Assembly (NCBI GenBank): GCA_910577495.1
Contig: CAJTML010000002.1
Coordinates: 9,580-73,579, forward strand
Length of the DNA: 64,000 bases
Origin: an uncultured Eggerthellaceae bacterium
GTDB taxonomy: Bacteria > Actinomycetota > Coriobacteriia > Coriobacteriales > Eggerthellaceae
Direction: 5' to 3'
Positions 16,535 to 25,888 of the stretch are shown here, piece after piece; position 1 is the first letter of the stretch, and every line of letters begins with the position of its first letter. The notes beneath the pieces are model-generated. The model searched no databases, was not told the DNA's origin, and was given only the letters and a program-made list of their open reading frames with translations. The position numbers were made by a program, and so were the translations under genes.

Positions 16535-18481
16535 GTGGCTAAATCATCTGAGCACGAATACAGTGGTGCAGATATTCAAGTCCTTGAAGGACTTGAAGCA
16601 GTACGCAAACGACCTGGCATGTATATTGGTTCAACCGGTCCGCGCGGTCTTCATCACCTGGTGTATGAGGTTGTAGACAATGCGGTTGACGAAGCATTAG
16701 CAGGTTATTGTGATACCATTGATGTATGGATCCGCCGTGATAATTCAATTACCGTCGTAGATAATGGTCGCGGTATTCCGATCGATAAGCATCCGAAAGA
16801 AAAAATCCCAACCGTTGAGGTTGTACTTACTATCCTGCATGCCGGTGGTAAGTTCGGTGGCGAAGGCTACAAAGTTTCCGGTGGTCTTCATGGTGTAGGT
16901 GTTTCTGTTGTAAACGCACTTTCATCAAAGGTTGTCGTGGATGTTCGCCGTGATGGTAAAGAATACGAGATTGCTTTCGAATATGGCAAGACATCTGAAA
17001 AGCTGCACGAAGTTGGTAAGGCAAAACATACTGGTACAACCGTGTCTTTCTGGCCGGATCCGACCATCTTTACTGAGTCAACGATTTACGATTTTGATAC
17101 TCTAGCAAATCGTTTCCGCGAAATGGCATTCCTGAATAAAGGTCTTCGCATCACCTTGCATGATGAACGTGTAACTGATGCAGAGGGTAATCCTCGCACT
17201 GAATCCTTTATGTATAAGGGCGGCATTGTTGACTTTGTTCAATACCTCAACCAAGGAAAAGAGACACTTAATAAGCCGATCTATTTTGAAGCTGAAAATG
17301 ACAATGGTAGCGTAGAAATTGCTATGCAGTGGAACGAAAGCTACTCAACAAATTCAGTATTAGCTTTCGCAAATAACATTAATACCCATGAAGGCGGCAC
17401 GCATCTTGAAGGCTTCAAGAATGCGGTAACTCGTACTATTAATGAGTACGCGCGCGCCAAAAAATTCTTAAAAGAGAAAGACTCAAATTTAAGTGGCGAT
17501 GATGCCCGTGAAGGTTTAGCAGCTATTATCTCTGTTAAACTTCATGACCCACAATTTGAAGGTCAGACGAAAACGAAGCTTGGTAATACGGAAATGCGCG
17601 GCCTCGTACAAGACGCTGTGCGTCAAGGGTTAGCTGACTTTTTAGAAGAAAATCCAACACCAGCAAAGCGGATTATCACAAAAGCAACCTCAGCCCTTCA
17701 TTTACGTGAGCGTCTTCGTAAGATTAAAGAAACTGAGCGCAATAAATCAGGTTTAGATTCACTATCGCTTCCTGGAAAACTTGCTGACTGTTCTTCGCGT
17801 AAACCTGAAGAAAGTGAAATTTTCATCGTAGAGGGTGACTCTGCAGGTGGTTCTGCAAAACAAGCGCGTGATCGTAAATATCAAGCAATTCTGCCACTGC
17901 GAGGTAAGATCCTAAACGTAGAACGCGTTAATCCGCATAAAGCAATGACGAGTGAAACGATCAACTCACTCATTACCGCAATCGGTACGAATGTTGGTGA
18001 GAGTTTTGATGCTGATAAAGCACGTTATCATCGCATTATTATTATGACCGACGCGGACGTTGACGGTGCTCATATTCGCTGTCTGTTGCTGACGTTCTTC
18101 TATCGTTATATGCCTGAACTTATTAATCGTGGCTATATCTACATTGCGCAACCGCCGATCTTTGGTTTAAAGAAAAAGAATTCTCGTAGCCCCAAGATTG
18201 AGCGTTACATCTATGATGAAAGTGCTTTGTCGTCAGTGCTGGCAGAGTATGAAGATCCCTCGAAATTCGACGTTCAGCGTTACAAGGGTCTGGGTGAGAT
18301 GGACCCCGAGCAGCTTTGGGAAACCACGATGGAACCGGCAACCCGAACGCTCTTACAAGTCAATATTGATGACGCCGCTGAAGCAGAACGTGTTGTGAGC
18401 GAGCTCATGGGCGACATTGTTGAACCTCGTAAAGAGTTCATCCAAAAACACGCTCGCGACGTGCGTTTCTTGGATATTTAA
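16535..18481 (+). CDS. gyrB: DNA gyrase subunit B
   Basis: The 648-residue ATPase subunit of gyrase introduces negative supercoils with GyrA. The GHKL N-terminus shows VLEGLEAVRKRPGMYIG, DNAVDEA, DNGRGIP and GGLHGVGVSVVNALS. The Toprim region has the gyrase-typical EGDSAGGSA and PLRGKILNVE, then TDADVDGAHI, and the tail ends YKGLGEMDPEQLWETTM. The GTG start follows AAGGAGTAA. Length fits the short, Gram-positive form. It lies 45 bases before gyrA. Confidence 0.97.
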   Translation: MAKSSEHEYSGADIQVLEGLEAVRKRPGMYIGSTGPRGLHHLVYEVVDNAVDEALAGYCDTIDVWIRRDNSITVVDNGRGIPIDKHPKEKIPTVEVVLTILHAGGKFGGEGYKVSGGLHGVGVSVVNALSSKVVVDVRRDGKEYEIAFEYGKTSEKLHEVGKAKHTGTTVSFWPDPTIFTESTIYDFDTLANRFREMAFLNKGLRITLHDERVTDAEGNPRTESFMYKGGIVDFVQYLNQGKETLNKPIYFEAENDNGSVEIAMQWNESYSTNSVLAFANNINTHEGGTHLEGFKNAVTRTINEYARAKKFLKEKDSNLSGDDAREGLAAIISVKLHDPQFEGQTKTKLGNTEMRGLVQDAVRQGLADFLEENPTPAKRIITKATSALHLRERLRKIKETERNKSGLDSLSLPGKLADCSSRKPEESEIFIVEGDSAGGSAKQARDRKYQAILPLRGKILNVERVNPHKAMTSETINSLITAIGTNVGESFDADKARYHRIIIMTDADVDGAHIRCLLLTFFYRYMPELINRGYIYIAQPPIFGLKKKNSRSPKIERYIYDESALSSVLAEYEDPSKFDVQRYKGLGEMDPEQLWETTMEPATRTLLQVNIDDAAEAERVVSELMGDIVEPRKEFIQKHARDVRFLDI

Positions 18482-18526
18482 AGCATGGTACGTAACTAGA
18501 TTGAAGCAGAGTTGGAAAGGTAATCC

Positions 18527-21331
18527 ATGGCAGATAATACTGAGGATTTCAACGAAGAGAATCAATCTCAAGACGATAGTTTAGATAGACTACTCTCTCG
18601 TTCTGAGGAAGAAGAATTAGATGAAGAAGAGGGCGTTGACGTAGAAGCTGGCGAAGAAGCTTCTGCTGGTGTACTTCCTTCGAATGAATATTCGGAAGAA
18701 AATAAAGCTCGCTCACTCATTGATATGTCAACGCTTGAAAAGCCGCATGGCTCTATCGTAGAAGACGCCAATGGTGGTGAAGGCACAACCGTTATTTCGG
18801 CATATCTTGGCAAAGAGATGCAGACGTCGTTTTTGGAGTACTCGATGTCTGTTATTGTCTCGCGCGCACTGCCGGATGTTCGCGACGGCTTAAAGCCAGT
18901 TCATCGTCGTATTTTATACGCCATGAATGAAAGCGGTTATACGCCAAGCCGCCCCCACATGAAGTCCGCGCGTACCGTCGGTGACGTTATTGGTAAGTAC
19001 CACCCACATGGTGACAGTGCGGTCTATGACGCAATGGTTCGCTTGGCTCAGCCATTCTCAATGCGCTTACCGTTGGTTGATGGTCATGGCAACTTCGGTT
19101 CTATCGACGGTGACTCCGCAGCAGCAATGCGTTATACCGAGGCTCGCTTGGATAAAGCCGCCATGGAGCTTTTGCGTGACCTGGACAAAGAGACGGTTAA
19201 CTGCCAACCCAACTATGATGAGAGTTTGGAAGAGCCTGAGGTTTTGCCGGCGCGCTACCCGAACTTGTTAGTCAACGGTTCAAACGGTATTGCTGTTGGT
19301 ATGGCAACCAATATCCCGCCTCATAATCTTGGTGAAGCTATTGATGCAACGTGCCTGCTCCTGGACAACCCAGATGCATCCACTGAGGAGCTTCTCAAAG
19401 TAATGCCGGGTCCTGACTTCCCAACGGGCGGCATCATTATGGGCCGCGAAGGTATTACGGATTACTACAACACTGGCCGCGGCTCTCTGACCATTCGTGC
19501 ACGCACTGAGATTACCGAGGATAAAAAAGGTCGCGCGTCTATCGTTGTAAAAGAGATTCCGTATCAGGTAAACCGCCAGCGTCTGCTTGAAAAACTCGGA
19601 GAGCTCGTTCGCGATAAAAAACTTCCTGAGATTTCTAATATTCACGACGCAGCAGACCGTCACGGCATTGATATTATTATCGATCTCAAAAAAGGAGCCA
19701 TCCCGCAAGTTGTGCTCAATAAACTGTTTAAGCACACGCAACTTCAGGTGGGCTTCGGTGTTATCCTGTTGGCATTGGTTGATGGTATTCCTCGCGTGCT
19801 CTCGCTCAAAGAAGCACTTCACTACTACATTGAGCACCAAAAAGAGGTTATCGTTCGCCGTACCCGCTATGAATTGGCGAAGGCGGAAGAGCGTGCTCAT
19901 ATTCTTGAAGGCTACATCGTTGCGCTGGATAACATTGATGAAGTTATCTCAATTATCCGCTCATCACAGACTGATAAAGAGGCAGCTGCTCGCTTAACTG
20001 AGCGCTTCAAGTTGACCGATAAACAAACCAGCGCAATCTTGGAAATGCGTCTTCGCCGTCTTACCGGTTTGGAACGCAACAAGATTGAAGAAGAACTCAA
20101 AGAACTCAACGAGCGCATTGACTACTATCGTCGAGTCTTGGCTGATGAAGCATTGGTTCGCGAAATCATCAAAGAGGAGCTCCAAGAGATCAAGAAGCGC
20201 TTTGCTAATCCGCGCCGCACGCTCATTTCGGGCAAGGCGAAGGATATTGACGTTGAGGACCTCATTGCTGATGAGGTTATGGCAGTGACCATGACGCGAT
20301 TGGGTTACATCAAGCGTCTGCCAGTAGCAACGTATAGGCAGCAAAAACGCGGCGGCAAAGGTATGCAAGGCGTTAACCTGAAAGACAATGATTACGTTGA
20401 GCATTTGTTTGCAGCCTCAACCCATGCCTACATGCTGTTCTTCTCTACGAAGGGCAAGGTCTATCGCAAGAAGGTTTACGAAATTCCGGAAGCATCGCGT
20501 CACGCGCGTGGCACGGCAATCGTGAACTTGCTCCACCTTGATTCGGACGAGTCAATTAGTGCAGTTATTGCCACGAAGGAATTCCCCAGTGATGAGTATC
20601 TCATGTTCGCAACTGCACAAGGCATGGTCAAGAAGACGTCCATGGATCTATATGACCGCACCCGTAATGACGGTTTGATTGCTATTAACCTCAAGGACGG
20701 CGACGAACTGATTAGTGTTCGCCGCGTGGCTGAGGGCGAAAAGGTCATGATGGTGTCTTCTGCTGGCAAGGCAATCATGTGGGATGAGAGCGAAGCACGT
20801 TCAATGGGTCGTGACACCATGGGTGTTCGCGGTATGACGGTGCCCGTGAACGCGAAAGTGCTGGGCATGGAGATTGCTCGTCCCGAAACTGACCTGTTCG
20901 TCATCACTGAAAAAGGGTATGGCAAACGCACACCTGTGGCGGAATATCCCGTACAGCATCGTGGTGGTCAGGGCGTATTCACGATCACGATGACGGCGAA
21001 AAAAGGCCAGTTGGCGGCCATGAAGATCGTCGGTCAAGATGATGAAATCATGATCGTGTCTGAAGAGGGCGTTGTGGTTCGTACCGCGGTTTCAGGTATT
21101 TCTGAACTCGGTCGCTCCACGCAAGGCGTTCGCGTTATGAACGTTGCCGATGAGGACAAAGTGGTTGCTGTGGCAATTTCTTCCCATGGAAAGAAAAAGA
21201 AGGCAGCTGCCACGACGGGATCAAATGATGAAATTGACGACGCAGATTTAGACGATGAGACACTGGATGAGTCAGGCGAAGAAGTCGTAGAGATTGACGA
21301 AGAAATTGTCGAAGACGTTGATAGTGAATAA
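18527..21331 (+). CDS. gyrA: DNA gyrase subunit A with acidic N-terminal extension
   Basis: This 934-residue subunit breaks and rejoins DNA. The catalytic tyrosine is Y203 (AMRYTEARL), 81 positions later than in E. coli, because about 85 extra, mostly acidic residues precede the conserved [19 protein letters not shown]. The quinolone-resistance region reads [14 protein letters not shown] with S164 and D168 at the E. coli 83 and 87 positions, the susceptible type. The C-terminal beta-pinwheel carries a GyrA box (QKRGGKG near 605), and the last 40 residues are again highly acidic. A terminator follows. Confidence 0.97.
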   Translation: MADNTEDFNEENQSQDDSLDRLLSRSEEEELDEEEGVDVEAGEEASAGVLPSNEYSEENKARSLIDMSTLEKPHGSIVEDANGGEGTTVISAYLGKEMQTSFLEYSMSVIVSRALPDVRDGLKPVHRRILYAMNESGYTPSRPHMKSARTVGDVIGKYHPHGDSAVYDAMVRLAQPFSMRLPLVDGHGNFGSIDGDSAAAMRYTEARLDKAAMELLRDLDKETVNCQPNYDESLEEPEVLPARYPNLLVNGSNGIAVGMATNIPPHNLGEAIDATCLLLDNPDASTEELLKVMPGPDFPTGGIIMGREGITDYYNTGRGSLTIRARTEITEDKKGRASIVVKEIPYQVNRQRLLEKLGELVRDKKLPEISNIHDAADRHGIDIIIDLKKGAIPQVVLNKLFKHTQLQVGFGVILLALVDGIPRVLSLKEALHYYIEHQKEVIVRRTRYELAKAEERAHILEGYIVALDNIDEVISIIRSSQTDKEAAARLTERFKLTDKQTSAILEMRLRRLTGLERNKIEEELKELNERIDYYRRVLADEALVREIIKEELQEIKKRFANPRRTLISGKAKDIDVEDLIADEVMAVTMTRLGYIKRLPVATYRQQKRGGKGMQGVNLKDNDYVEHLFAASTHAYMLFFSTKGKVYRKKVYEIPEASRHARGTAIVNLLHLDSDESISAVIATKEFPSDEYLMFATAQGMVKKTSMDLYDRTRNDGLIAINLKDGDELISVRRVAEGEKVMMVSSAGKAIMWDESEARSMGRDTMGVRGMTVPVNAKVLGMEIARPETDLFVITEKGYGKRTPVAEYPVQHRGGQGVFTITMTAKKGQLAAMKIVGQDDEIMIVSEEGVVVRTAVSGISELGRSTQGVRVMNVADEDKVVAVAISSHGKKKKAAATTGSNDEIDDADLDDETLDESGEEVVEIDEEIVEDVDSE

Positions 21332-21351
21332 CAATCACACAAACTGAGACT

Positions 21352-21397
21352 AGTATGGGTAAAGAGGGTACTTCACTTCTTTACCCATACTTTTTTA
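21352..21397 (+). terminator. Intrinsic terminator of gyrBA
   Basis: A 13-bp perfect stem (AGTATGGGTAAAG at 21352-21364 with CTTTACCCATACT at 21379-21391) is followed by a T run. Confidence 0.9.
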
Positions 21398-21439
21398 TAG
21401 GGAAACCTTGTCAGTTGAAATCACTACCCAAGGAATCAC

Positions 21440-21664
21440 ATGGTTCTTGTATTTAATCCTGATCATCCGTTCACGCTGAGAGAGCAGCAAATTCTTTACT
21501 TCGCCGCTCAAGGGCTATCGAATAAAGAAATTGCTGATCACTTAGTGGTGTCCGAACAAACCGTGAAGACACATTTGTCACATATGCTCACCAAATCACT
21601 GCGCGCTAACAGAACATCTCTGGTGGTGTATGGGTTTGAGAGCGGGATTCTCCAGAAACGATAA
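21440..21664 (+). CDS. Standalone LuxR/GerE-type DNA-binding protein
   Basis: This 74-residue protein is only a GerE helix-turn-helix: LTLREQQILYFAAQGLSNKEIADHLVVSEQTVKTHL-type sequence spans residues 11-48, and the end (VVYGFESGIL) matches the last helix of NarL/LuxR proteins. There is no receiver or sensor domain. The start ATG at 21440 has AAGGAA about nine bases upstream. It lies between the gyrA terminator and the HemX-like gene, 44 bases upstream of it, so it may regulate that cluster. It could also be the tail of a decayed membrane LuxR protein. Confidence 0.8.
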   Translation: MVLVFNPDHPFTLREQQILYFAAQGLSNKEIADHLVVSEQTVKTHLSHMLTKSLRANRTSLVVYGFESGILQKR

Positions 21665-21708
21665 GGTATTATTCTGAAACACTCAGCACGTTAAGAGATA
21701 GAGGTATT

Positions 21709-22545
21709 GTGATTTACATCGTTCTTCTGGTTGTTTGTATCGCACTCTATATTGTTTCGGGTGTTGCTTGTGCGCTGGTGGCAGTAAAGGGGAATCAAAC
21801 ACTTAAACACTTCGCGAAATATCTCTATCTTGCCGCGTTTATTCTTCATTCAGTCTTTATTGGATTGAGCTCTGTATCTACAGCAGGCACGTTATTAACC
21901 GGTCCAAATATTGCAATGTTGGGGGCATGGGTGATTGCAGGCGTTGCGTTGGTGATGCTGCTCTTCAAGAACAAGGCATACACCTACGCAATGTTTTCAG
22001 CTCCGGCAATTGTGATACTCATTCTCATCTCGTTTTACCTTCACTTCAGTATGTATGGAGATGCTATTTCAAATGCCGTATATTATCGCTGGCCAATGCT
22101 TGTTGTTCATATTGTGCTCGTGTTTTTGGCGGCAGCATGTTTTATGGTCTCTGCGGCAGCTTCAGGAACTTTTCTCTATCAAAGTCACCTTATGCAAAAA
22201 CATAGCGTGCAAATTCTGCGCGTTGATACCCCTGCACTTAACACCCTTTCGCGCGTCGGCCGCGTCGCAATTTTGGCGGGTGTAGTGCTCTTTTTTGTTG
22301 CCATGCTCATTGGTTTTATCAGGTTGGTGGTATTAGGTGACGCGCACGTAATCGCAAACGTCTTCACCACCGAGCAGTATCTGCTACCACGCATCATTTT
22401 TTCACTAGTCGTTTTCGCCATTTATTGTTTGTATCTTGTGTTTGCGTATTTTATTCCGTACTCCGTAAGCGGAAAAACTCGCGCGATCTTATCCCTTATA
22501 GGATTCGTGGGCGTTGTTGTGCTGATTGTTGTGTCGGCGTGGTGA
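21709..22545 (+). CDS. HemX/CcsA-like polytopic membrane protein
   Basis: This 278-residue protein has about eight membrane segments spread evenly (e.g. residues 3-25, 38-58, 68-85, 90-110, 125-150, 185-208, 225-248, 258-277). A histidine opens HSVFIGL in the second segment, and another lies in HIVLVFLAAACF. It lacks the tryptophan-rich WGxxWxWD haem-handling motif of CcsA, so it is closer to HemX, which in B. subtilis lowers HemA levels. Four bases later a HemA-like gene begins, which strongly supports the HemX reading. The start is GTG at 21709 after AGAGGT. Confidence 0.7.
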   Translation: MIYIVLLVVCIALYIVSGVACALVAVKGNQTLKHFAKYLYLAAFILHSVFIGLSSVSTAGTLLTGPNIAMLGAWVIAGVALVMLLFKNKAYTYAMFSAPAIVILILISFYLHFSMYGDAISNAVYYRWPMLVVHIVLVFLAAACFMVSAAASGTFLYQSHLMQKHSVQILRVDTPALNTLSRVGRVAILAGVVLFFVAMLIGFIRLVVLGDAHVIANVFTTEQYLLPRIIFSLVVFAIYCLYLVFAYFIPYSVSGKTRAILSLIGFVGVVVLIVVSAW

Positions 22546-22549
22546 TGTT

Positions 22550-23620
22550 GTGGCAGTCGTGGTAGTTGGGATCAACCCAAAAAGAGCAGTATTTCACGCA
22601 CTTTCATCACTCGTCCAAACTACTGATGGCAAAAAGCGCGTCCTGGCGAACATAGTGGAAGATCGCGCAATTCAAGAAGCAACTATTTTGTATCGACCGT
22701 ATCGGTTTGAGTTGTATTGTGTAACGAATGAGGTAACCGATACTGCTTCGACGGTCGCGCGAGCATTGGCTGATTTGAGTGCCATTTCCTTTTCGGAAGT
22801 TTTGGCAAGTTGTTATTACGCGGAAAATACTGACGCGCTTGATCATTTGGTTTCACTTGTTGCTGATAGTTGTGCTGAACTTGAGAGTAAGCCATTCGCC
22901 ATTATTTCAGACGCGGGCGAGTTCACGTCGTATAACACCTATGAGGATCCAGGGTTTTTCGCCGCACTCCAAAAAGCGGCACAGGGTGTTCAGCGCAAAC
23001 AAGCGGGCGAATCCACGTTAGGCTACCTGTTTGAAGCCGCGGGTAGCTTCAATCAGCAACTCCTCCAAGAGACTCAAACTCCTTCTGCGAGCAGCATTAA
23101 CTTCGTTATTCAGACGCTCGTGCAGCGCATGTTTGACAATATCCCGCGCCGTGCCACGCTCTTCTTAGGCGGCAGTCACCATGCGCAAAGCGCGGCAATG
23201 GCGCTCATGGAGATAGGTGCGTCACGCTTCGCCGTAATTGGAACAAGTCAAGAATCGCATAATCTCTCAACGCTTTTGCAGGCGCGCTTATGTGCGGAAA
23301 ACGTCTTAAATCTTGAGTTGGCGAAGGCAGACATGGTTATAGTTGCAGAAACTGCGTTGGCGCCGCGTTTGGATAAGAAGATCTTTAAGCAAATTCGCAA
23401 AGACAGACGTGATAGATTGCTGTTGGTTTTAGATCTCACGCCTGAGGGTAGTGTGGACAATAAAATCACCAACTTAGATGGTGTGTATTTATATCGCGCG
23501 CAAGATCTCCTTATGATGGCAGCCTCGCTTCCTGGTGCACCCAATAACGCCGCTTCGGTTGAGACGCAAATTGCAGCAAAAGTGGTTGATCTTGCAACTG
23601 AGCTGGGTATTTCCTTGTAA
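22550..23620 (+). CDS. Glutamyl-tRNA-reductase-like protein lacking the catalytic cysteine
   Basis: This encodes 356 residues from the GTG at 22550, four bases after the HemX-like stop. It aligns in outline with HemA: VVGINPKRA at the N-terminus, LYRPYRFELYCV where HemA has STCNRTEIY, GYLFEAAGSFNQQLLQET in the spine region and a Rossmann-like LFLGGSHHAQSAAMALMEIG. The active-site cysteine is replaced (proline 50 by position), the CNR triplet is absent, the GETQI substrate region is not recognisable and the C-terminal dimerisation helices seem absent (typical HemA is longer, above 400 residues). It may be a regulatory or decayed HemA homologue rather than an active enzyme. Next comes a NirJ2-like gene. 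Confidence 0.7.
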   Translation: MAVVVVGINPKRAVFHALSSLVQTTDGKKRVLANIVEDRAIQEATILYRPYRFELYCVTNEVTDTASTVARALADLSAISFSEVLASCYYAENTDALDHLVSLVADSCAELESKPFAIISDAGEFTSYNTYEDPGFFAALQKAAQGVQRKQAGESTLGYLFEAAGSFNQQLLQETQTPSASSINFVIQTLVQRMFDNIPRRATLFLGGSHHAQSAAMALMEIGASRFAVIGTSQESHNLSTLLQARLCAENVLNLELAKADMVIVAETALAPRLDKKIFKQIRKDRRDRLLLVLDLTPEGSVDNKITNLDGVYLYRAQDLLMMAASLPGAPNNAASVETQIAAKVVDLATELGISL

Positions 23621-23723
23621 ACCGTTCGCAAGCAACTGGCTTCTTCACCGTATAAAAGTAATCCGTATATAACTTATTGAGCGCGCATATCACTCGGTTG
23701 GGTGATGGCCGGCATATAGAAAA

Positions 23724-23757
23724 TCCCTATCCTGTGGTGCACTGGAGAAATAGGGAG
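23724..23757 (+). promoter_or_regulatory. Hairpin covering the radical SAM gene's ribosome binding site
   Basis: TCCCTAT (23724-23730) is complementary to ATAGGGA (23750-23756), and the right arm includes most of the AGGGAGGT ribosome binding site just before the GTG at 23765. The 143-base gap to the HemA-like gene shows no other clear signal. Confidence 0.45.
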
Positions 23758-23764
23758 GTATTAC

Positions 23765-24871
23765 GTGATAGTTTCATGGATGACCACAAATAGGTGCAAT
23801 CTGCGTTGCGTGCATTGCTACCAAGACGCTGAGGAAGCAACCGACAAAGAGCTTTCCACCGATGAAGCAAAAAAGATGATTAGCGAAATTGCGCGCGCAG
23901 GATTTAAGATCATGATATTTTCTGGTGGCGAGCCGCTGCTTCGACCAGATATCTTTGATCTTGTATCCTATGCCGCCTCGCTTGGGCTTCGCCCGGTATT
24001 CGGCTCAAACGGCACGCTCATTACCCCCGAAGTTGCGCATCGTCTTAAGGAGTGCGGCGCGTGCGCCATGGGAATTTCAGTGGACAGTTTGGTTCCTGAA
24101 AAGCACGACAAATTCCGCGGCTTGGAATCTGCATATGAGCTAACCATGAAGGGCATTGACGCCTGTAAAGAAGCGGGGCTGCCGTTTCAGCTTCACACGA
24201 CGGTGGTTGATTGGAACCGCGACGAGGTGTGCGACATCACCGACTTCGCCGAAGAAATTGGTGCGCAGGCGCACTATATTTTCTTCTTAATTCCGGTTGG
24301 ACGTGGCGAATACATCCAAGACACCAGCTTAGAGGTGCTGGAAAACGAAGCGCTGCTGCGCGAGATTATGACGAAATCAGCTGAGGTTTCCATTGATGTG
24401 AAGCCGACGTGCGCACCGCAGTTCACGCGTGTGGCGAAGCAGCTGGGTATTGAGAACCGTTTTACGCGCGGGTGCCTTGCGGGACTGACGTATTGCGTCA
24501 TCGGGAGCGAAGGCATTGTTCGCCCGTGTGCCTACATGACTGAAGAAGCGGGCGATGTTCGCGAACAACCCTTCGACGAAATCTGGGAAACCAGCCTCAT
24601 TTTCCAACGTCTTCGCACACAAGCCTACGAAGGCGCTTGTGGCAGCTGCGATTACAAAGAGATGTGCGGTGGGTGCCGCGCGCGTGCAGCGTATTACCAC
24701 GATGGCGATATCTTGGCGCAAGACGATTATTGCGCGTATGGTCAAAACTCATCACTGAATAGGGGTTTACATGAAAAAGGTTTCAAAACAAGCAATCTTG
24801 TTGGTAGGTGCCGCACTAGCTTGCTCACTTGCGCTCTTCGGTTGCTCGCAAGCAGAGCAACCGCAGTCTGA
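23765..24871 (+). CDS. Radical SAM/SPASM enzyme, NirJ2/AhbC-like
   Basis: The N-terminus has the cluster motif C11-X3-C15-X2-C18 (NRCNLRCVHCY), FSGGEPLLRPD near 56 and FGSNGTLIT. A SPASM-type C-terminus carries many cysteines: CLAGLTYC, VRPCAY, CGSCDYKEMCGGC and DDYCAY. The opening MIVSWMTTNRCNL resembles the NirJ2/AhbC family, which acts on sirohaem-derived tetrapyrroles. Together with the HemX/HemA-like genes upstream this supports a tetrapyrrole substrate, but a peptide-modifying role cannot be excluded. The frame runs 101 bases into the next gene; the natural end is probably near residue 335, and the extra tail (NRGLHEKGF...) looks like frame overrun, perhaps after a small indel. Confidence 0.75.
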   Translation: MIVSWMTTNRCNLRCVHCYQDAEEATDKELSTDEAKKMISEIARAGFKIMIFSGGEPLLRPDIFDLVSYAASLGLRPVFGSNGTLITPEVAHRLKECGACAMGISVDSLVPEKHDKFRGLESAYELTMKGIDACKEAGLPFQLHTTVVDWNRDEVCDITDFAEEIGAQAHYIFFLIPVGRGEYIQDTSLEVLENEALLREIMTKSAEVSIDVKPTCAPQFTRVAKQLGIENRFTRGCLAGLTYCVIGSEGIVRPCAYMTEEAGDVREQPFDEIWETSLIFQRLRTQAYEGACGSCDYKEMCGGCRARAAYYHDGDILAQDDYCAYGQNSSLNRGLHEKGFKTSNLVGRCRTSLLTCALRLLASRATAV

Positions 24872-25829
24872 AACGGCAGACCCGACGACCGCGCCGGCCG
24901 AGCAAACTACCCCCGCTGATCAAGCCGACAACACCGCCACAGACGTAAAAGTGGATGACGAACAACCCGCCGGACCAGTGACGTTTACGGATGATATGGG
25001 TAACGAAGTCACCGTGGATAACCCCCAGCGCGTCGTTGCATGCATGGGCAGTTTCGCCAACGCGTGGGAGTTAGCAGGCGGTAAGTTGGTCGGAGTTTCT
25101 GATGATGCACTAACCTCTGATGGATTTACGATCCAAAGTGCTGATGTTGCAACCGTGGGTGATTTTACCAACGTTAATTTGGAATCCATCGTCGCGCTTG
25201 AACCTGATTTTGTCATCATGACCAGCGGCACGGGTGGTCGCGGCGGAGACTCCAGCCAGGCAGACTTGCGCGAAGCGTTGGTGGCATCCGGCATCCCTGT
25301 GGCGTACTTTGAGGTGACCACTTTTGAGGACTACCTGCGCATGATGCGCACCTTCGCCGACATTACGGGCGACGAAGCTGCCTATGAGCAAAACGCCGGT
25401 TCATTGGAGGAGGCCGTCAAAAAAATCGTGGGCGAAGTCCCTGCTGACCAAGACGTCACCGCGCTGGTTATGACGACGTTTTCAGGTGGCACCCGCGTGC
25501 AGAATTCTGGCACGATGACGGGAGCTATGCTTGCTGACCTTGGTGTTCGCAATCTGGCCGACGAAAACCCCAGCTTGCTGAAAGACTTTAGTTTGGAATC
25601 AGTGATTGAGTTCAACCCGGATTACATCTTTGTTATTCCGATGGGTAACGACGTTGAAGCGGCAACCGCAAACCTCAACGAAGCCACCGCCGCCAACCCG
25701 GCATGGTCAACGCTTTCGGCAGTACAAAACGGCAACTACATCGTGTTAGATCCCATGCTGTTCTTGTCAAAACCTAATGCTCACTGGGATGACGCTTACC
25801 AGACACTCTTCGACGAACTCTACAACTAA
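24771..25829 (+). CDS. Iron/tetrapyrrole ABC transporter substrate-binding lipoprotein
   Basis: This 352-residue exported lipoprotein has signal peptide residues 1-24 and lipobox LFGC with C25, then a low-complexity acidic/threonine linker to about 65. The TroA/BtuF-like fold follows: VDNPQRVVACMGSF, LESIVALEPDFVIM near 140-155 and a second lobe with FNPDYIFVIP. The ligand is unknown; haem, corrinoid and ferric siderophore are all possible for this class. Its start overlaps the radical SAM frame. With the permease and ATPase it forms a complete importer. Confidence 0.88.
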   Translation: MKKVSKQAILLVGAALACSLALFGCSQAEQPQSETADPTTAPAEQTTPADQADNTATDVKVDDEQPAGPVTFTDDMGNEVTVDNPQRVVACMGSFANAWELAGGKLVGVSDDALTSDGFTIQSADVATVGDFTNVNLESIVALEPDFVIMTSGTGGRGGDSSQADLREALVASGIPVAYFEVTTFEDYLRMMRTFADITGDEAAYEQNAGSLEEAVKKIVGEVPADQDVTALVMTTFSGGTRVQNSGTMTGAMLADLGVRNLADENPSLLKDFSLESVIEFNPDYIFVIPMGNDVEAATANLNEATAANPAWSTLSAVQNGNYIVLDPMLFLSKPNAHWDDAYQTLFDELYN

Positions 25830-25888
25830 AAGGATCGGCGAAGGATTGGCGAAAAATCCGTGAAGGACGAGCAAGTAACGAGCGAAGC

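Noticed and set aside
19280..19900. 206-codon frame opposite gyrA
   Set aside because: It is antisense to the conserved core of GyrA; the coding strand is certain.
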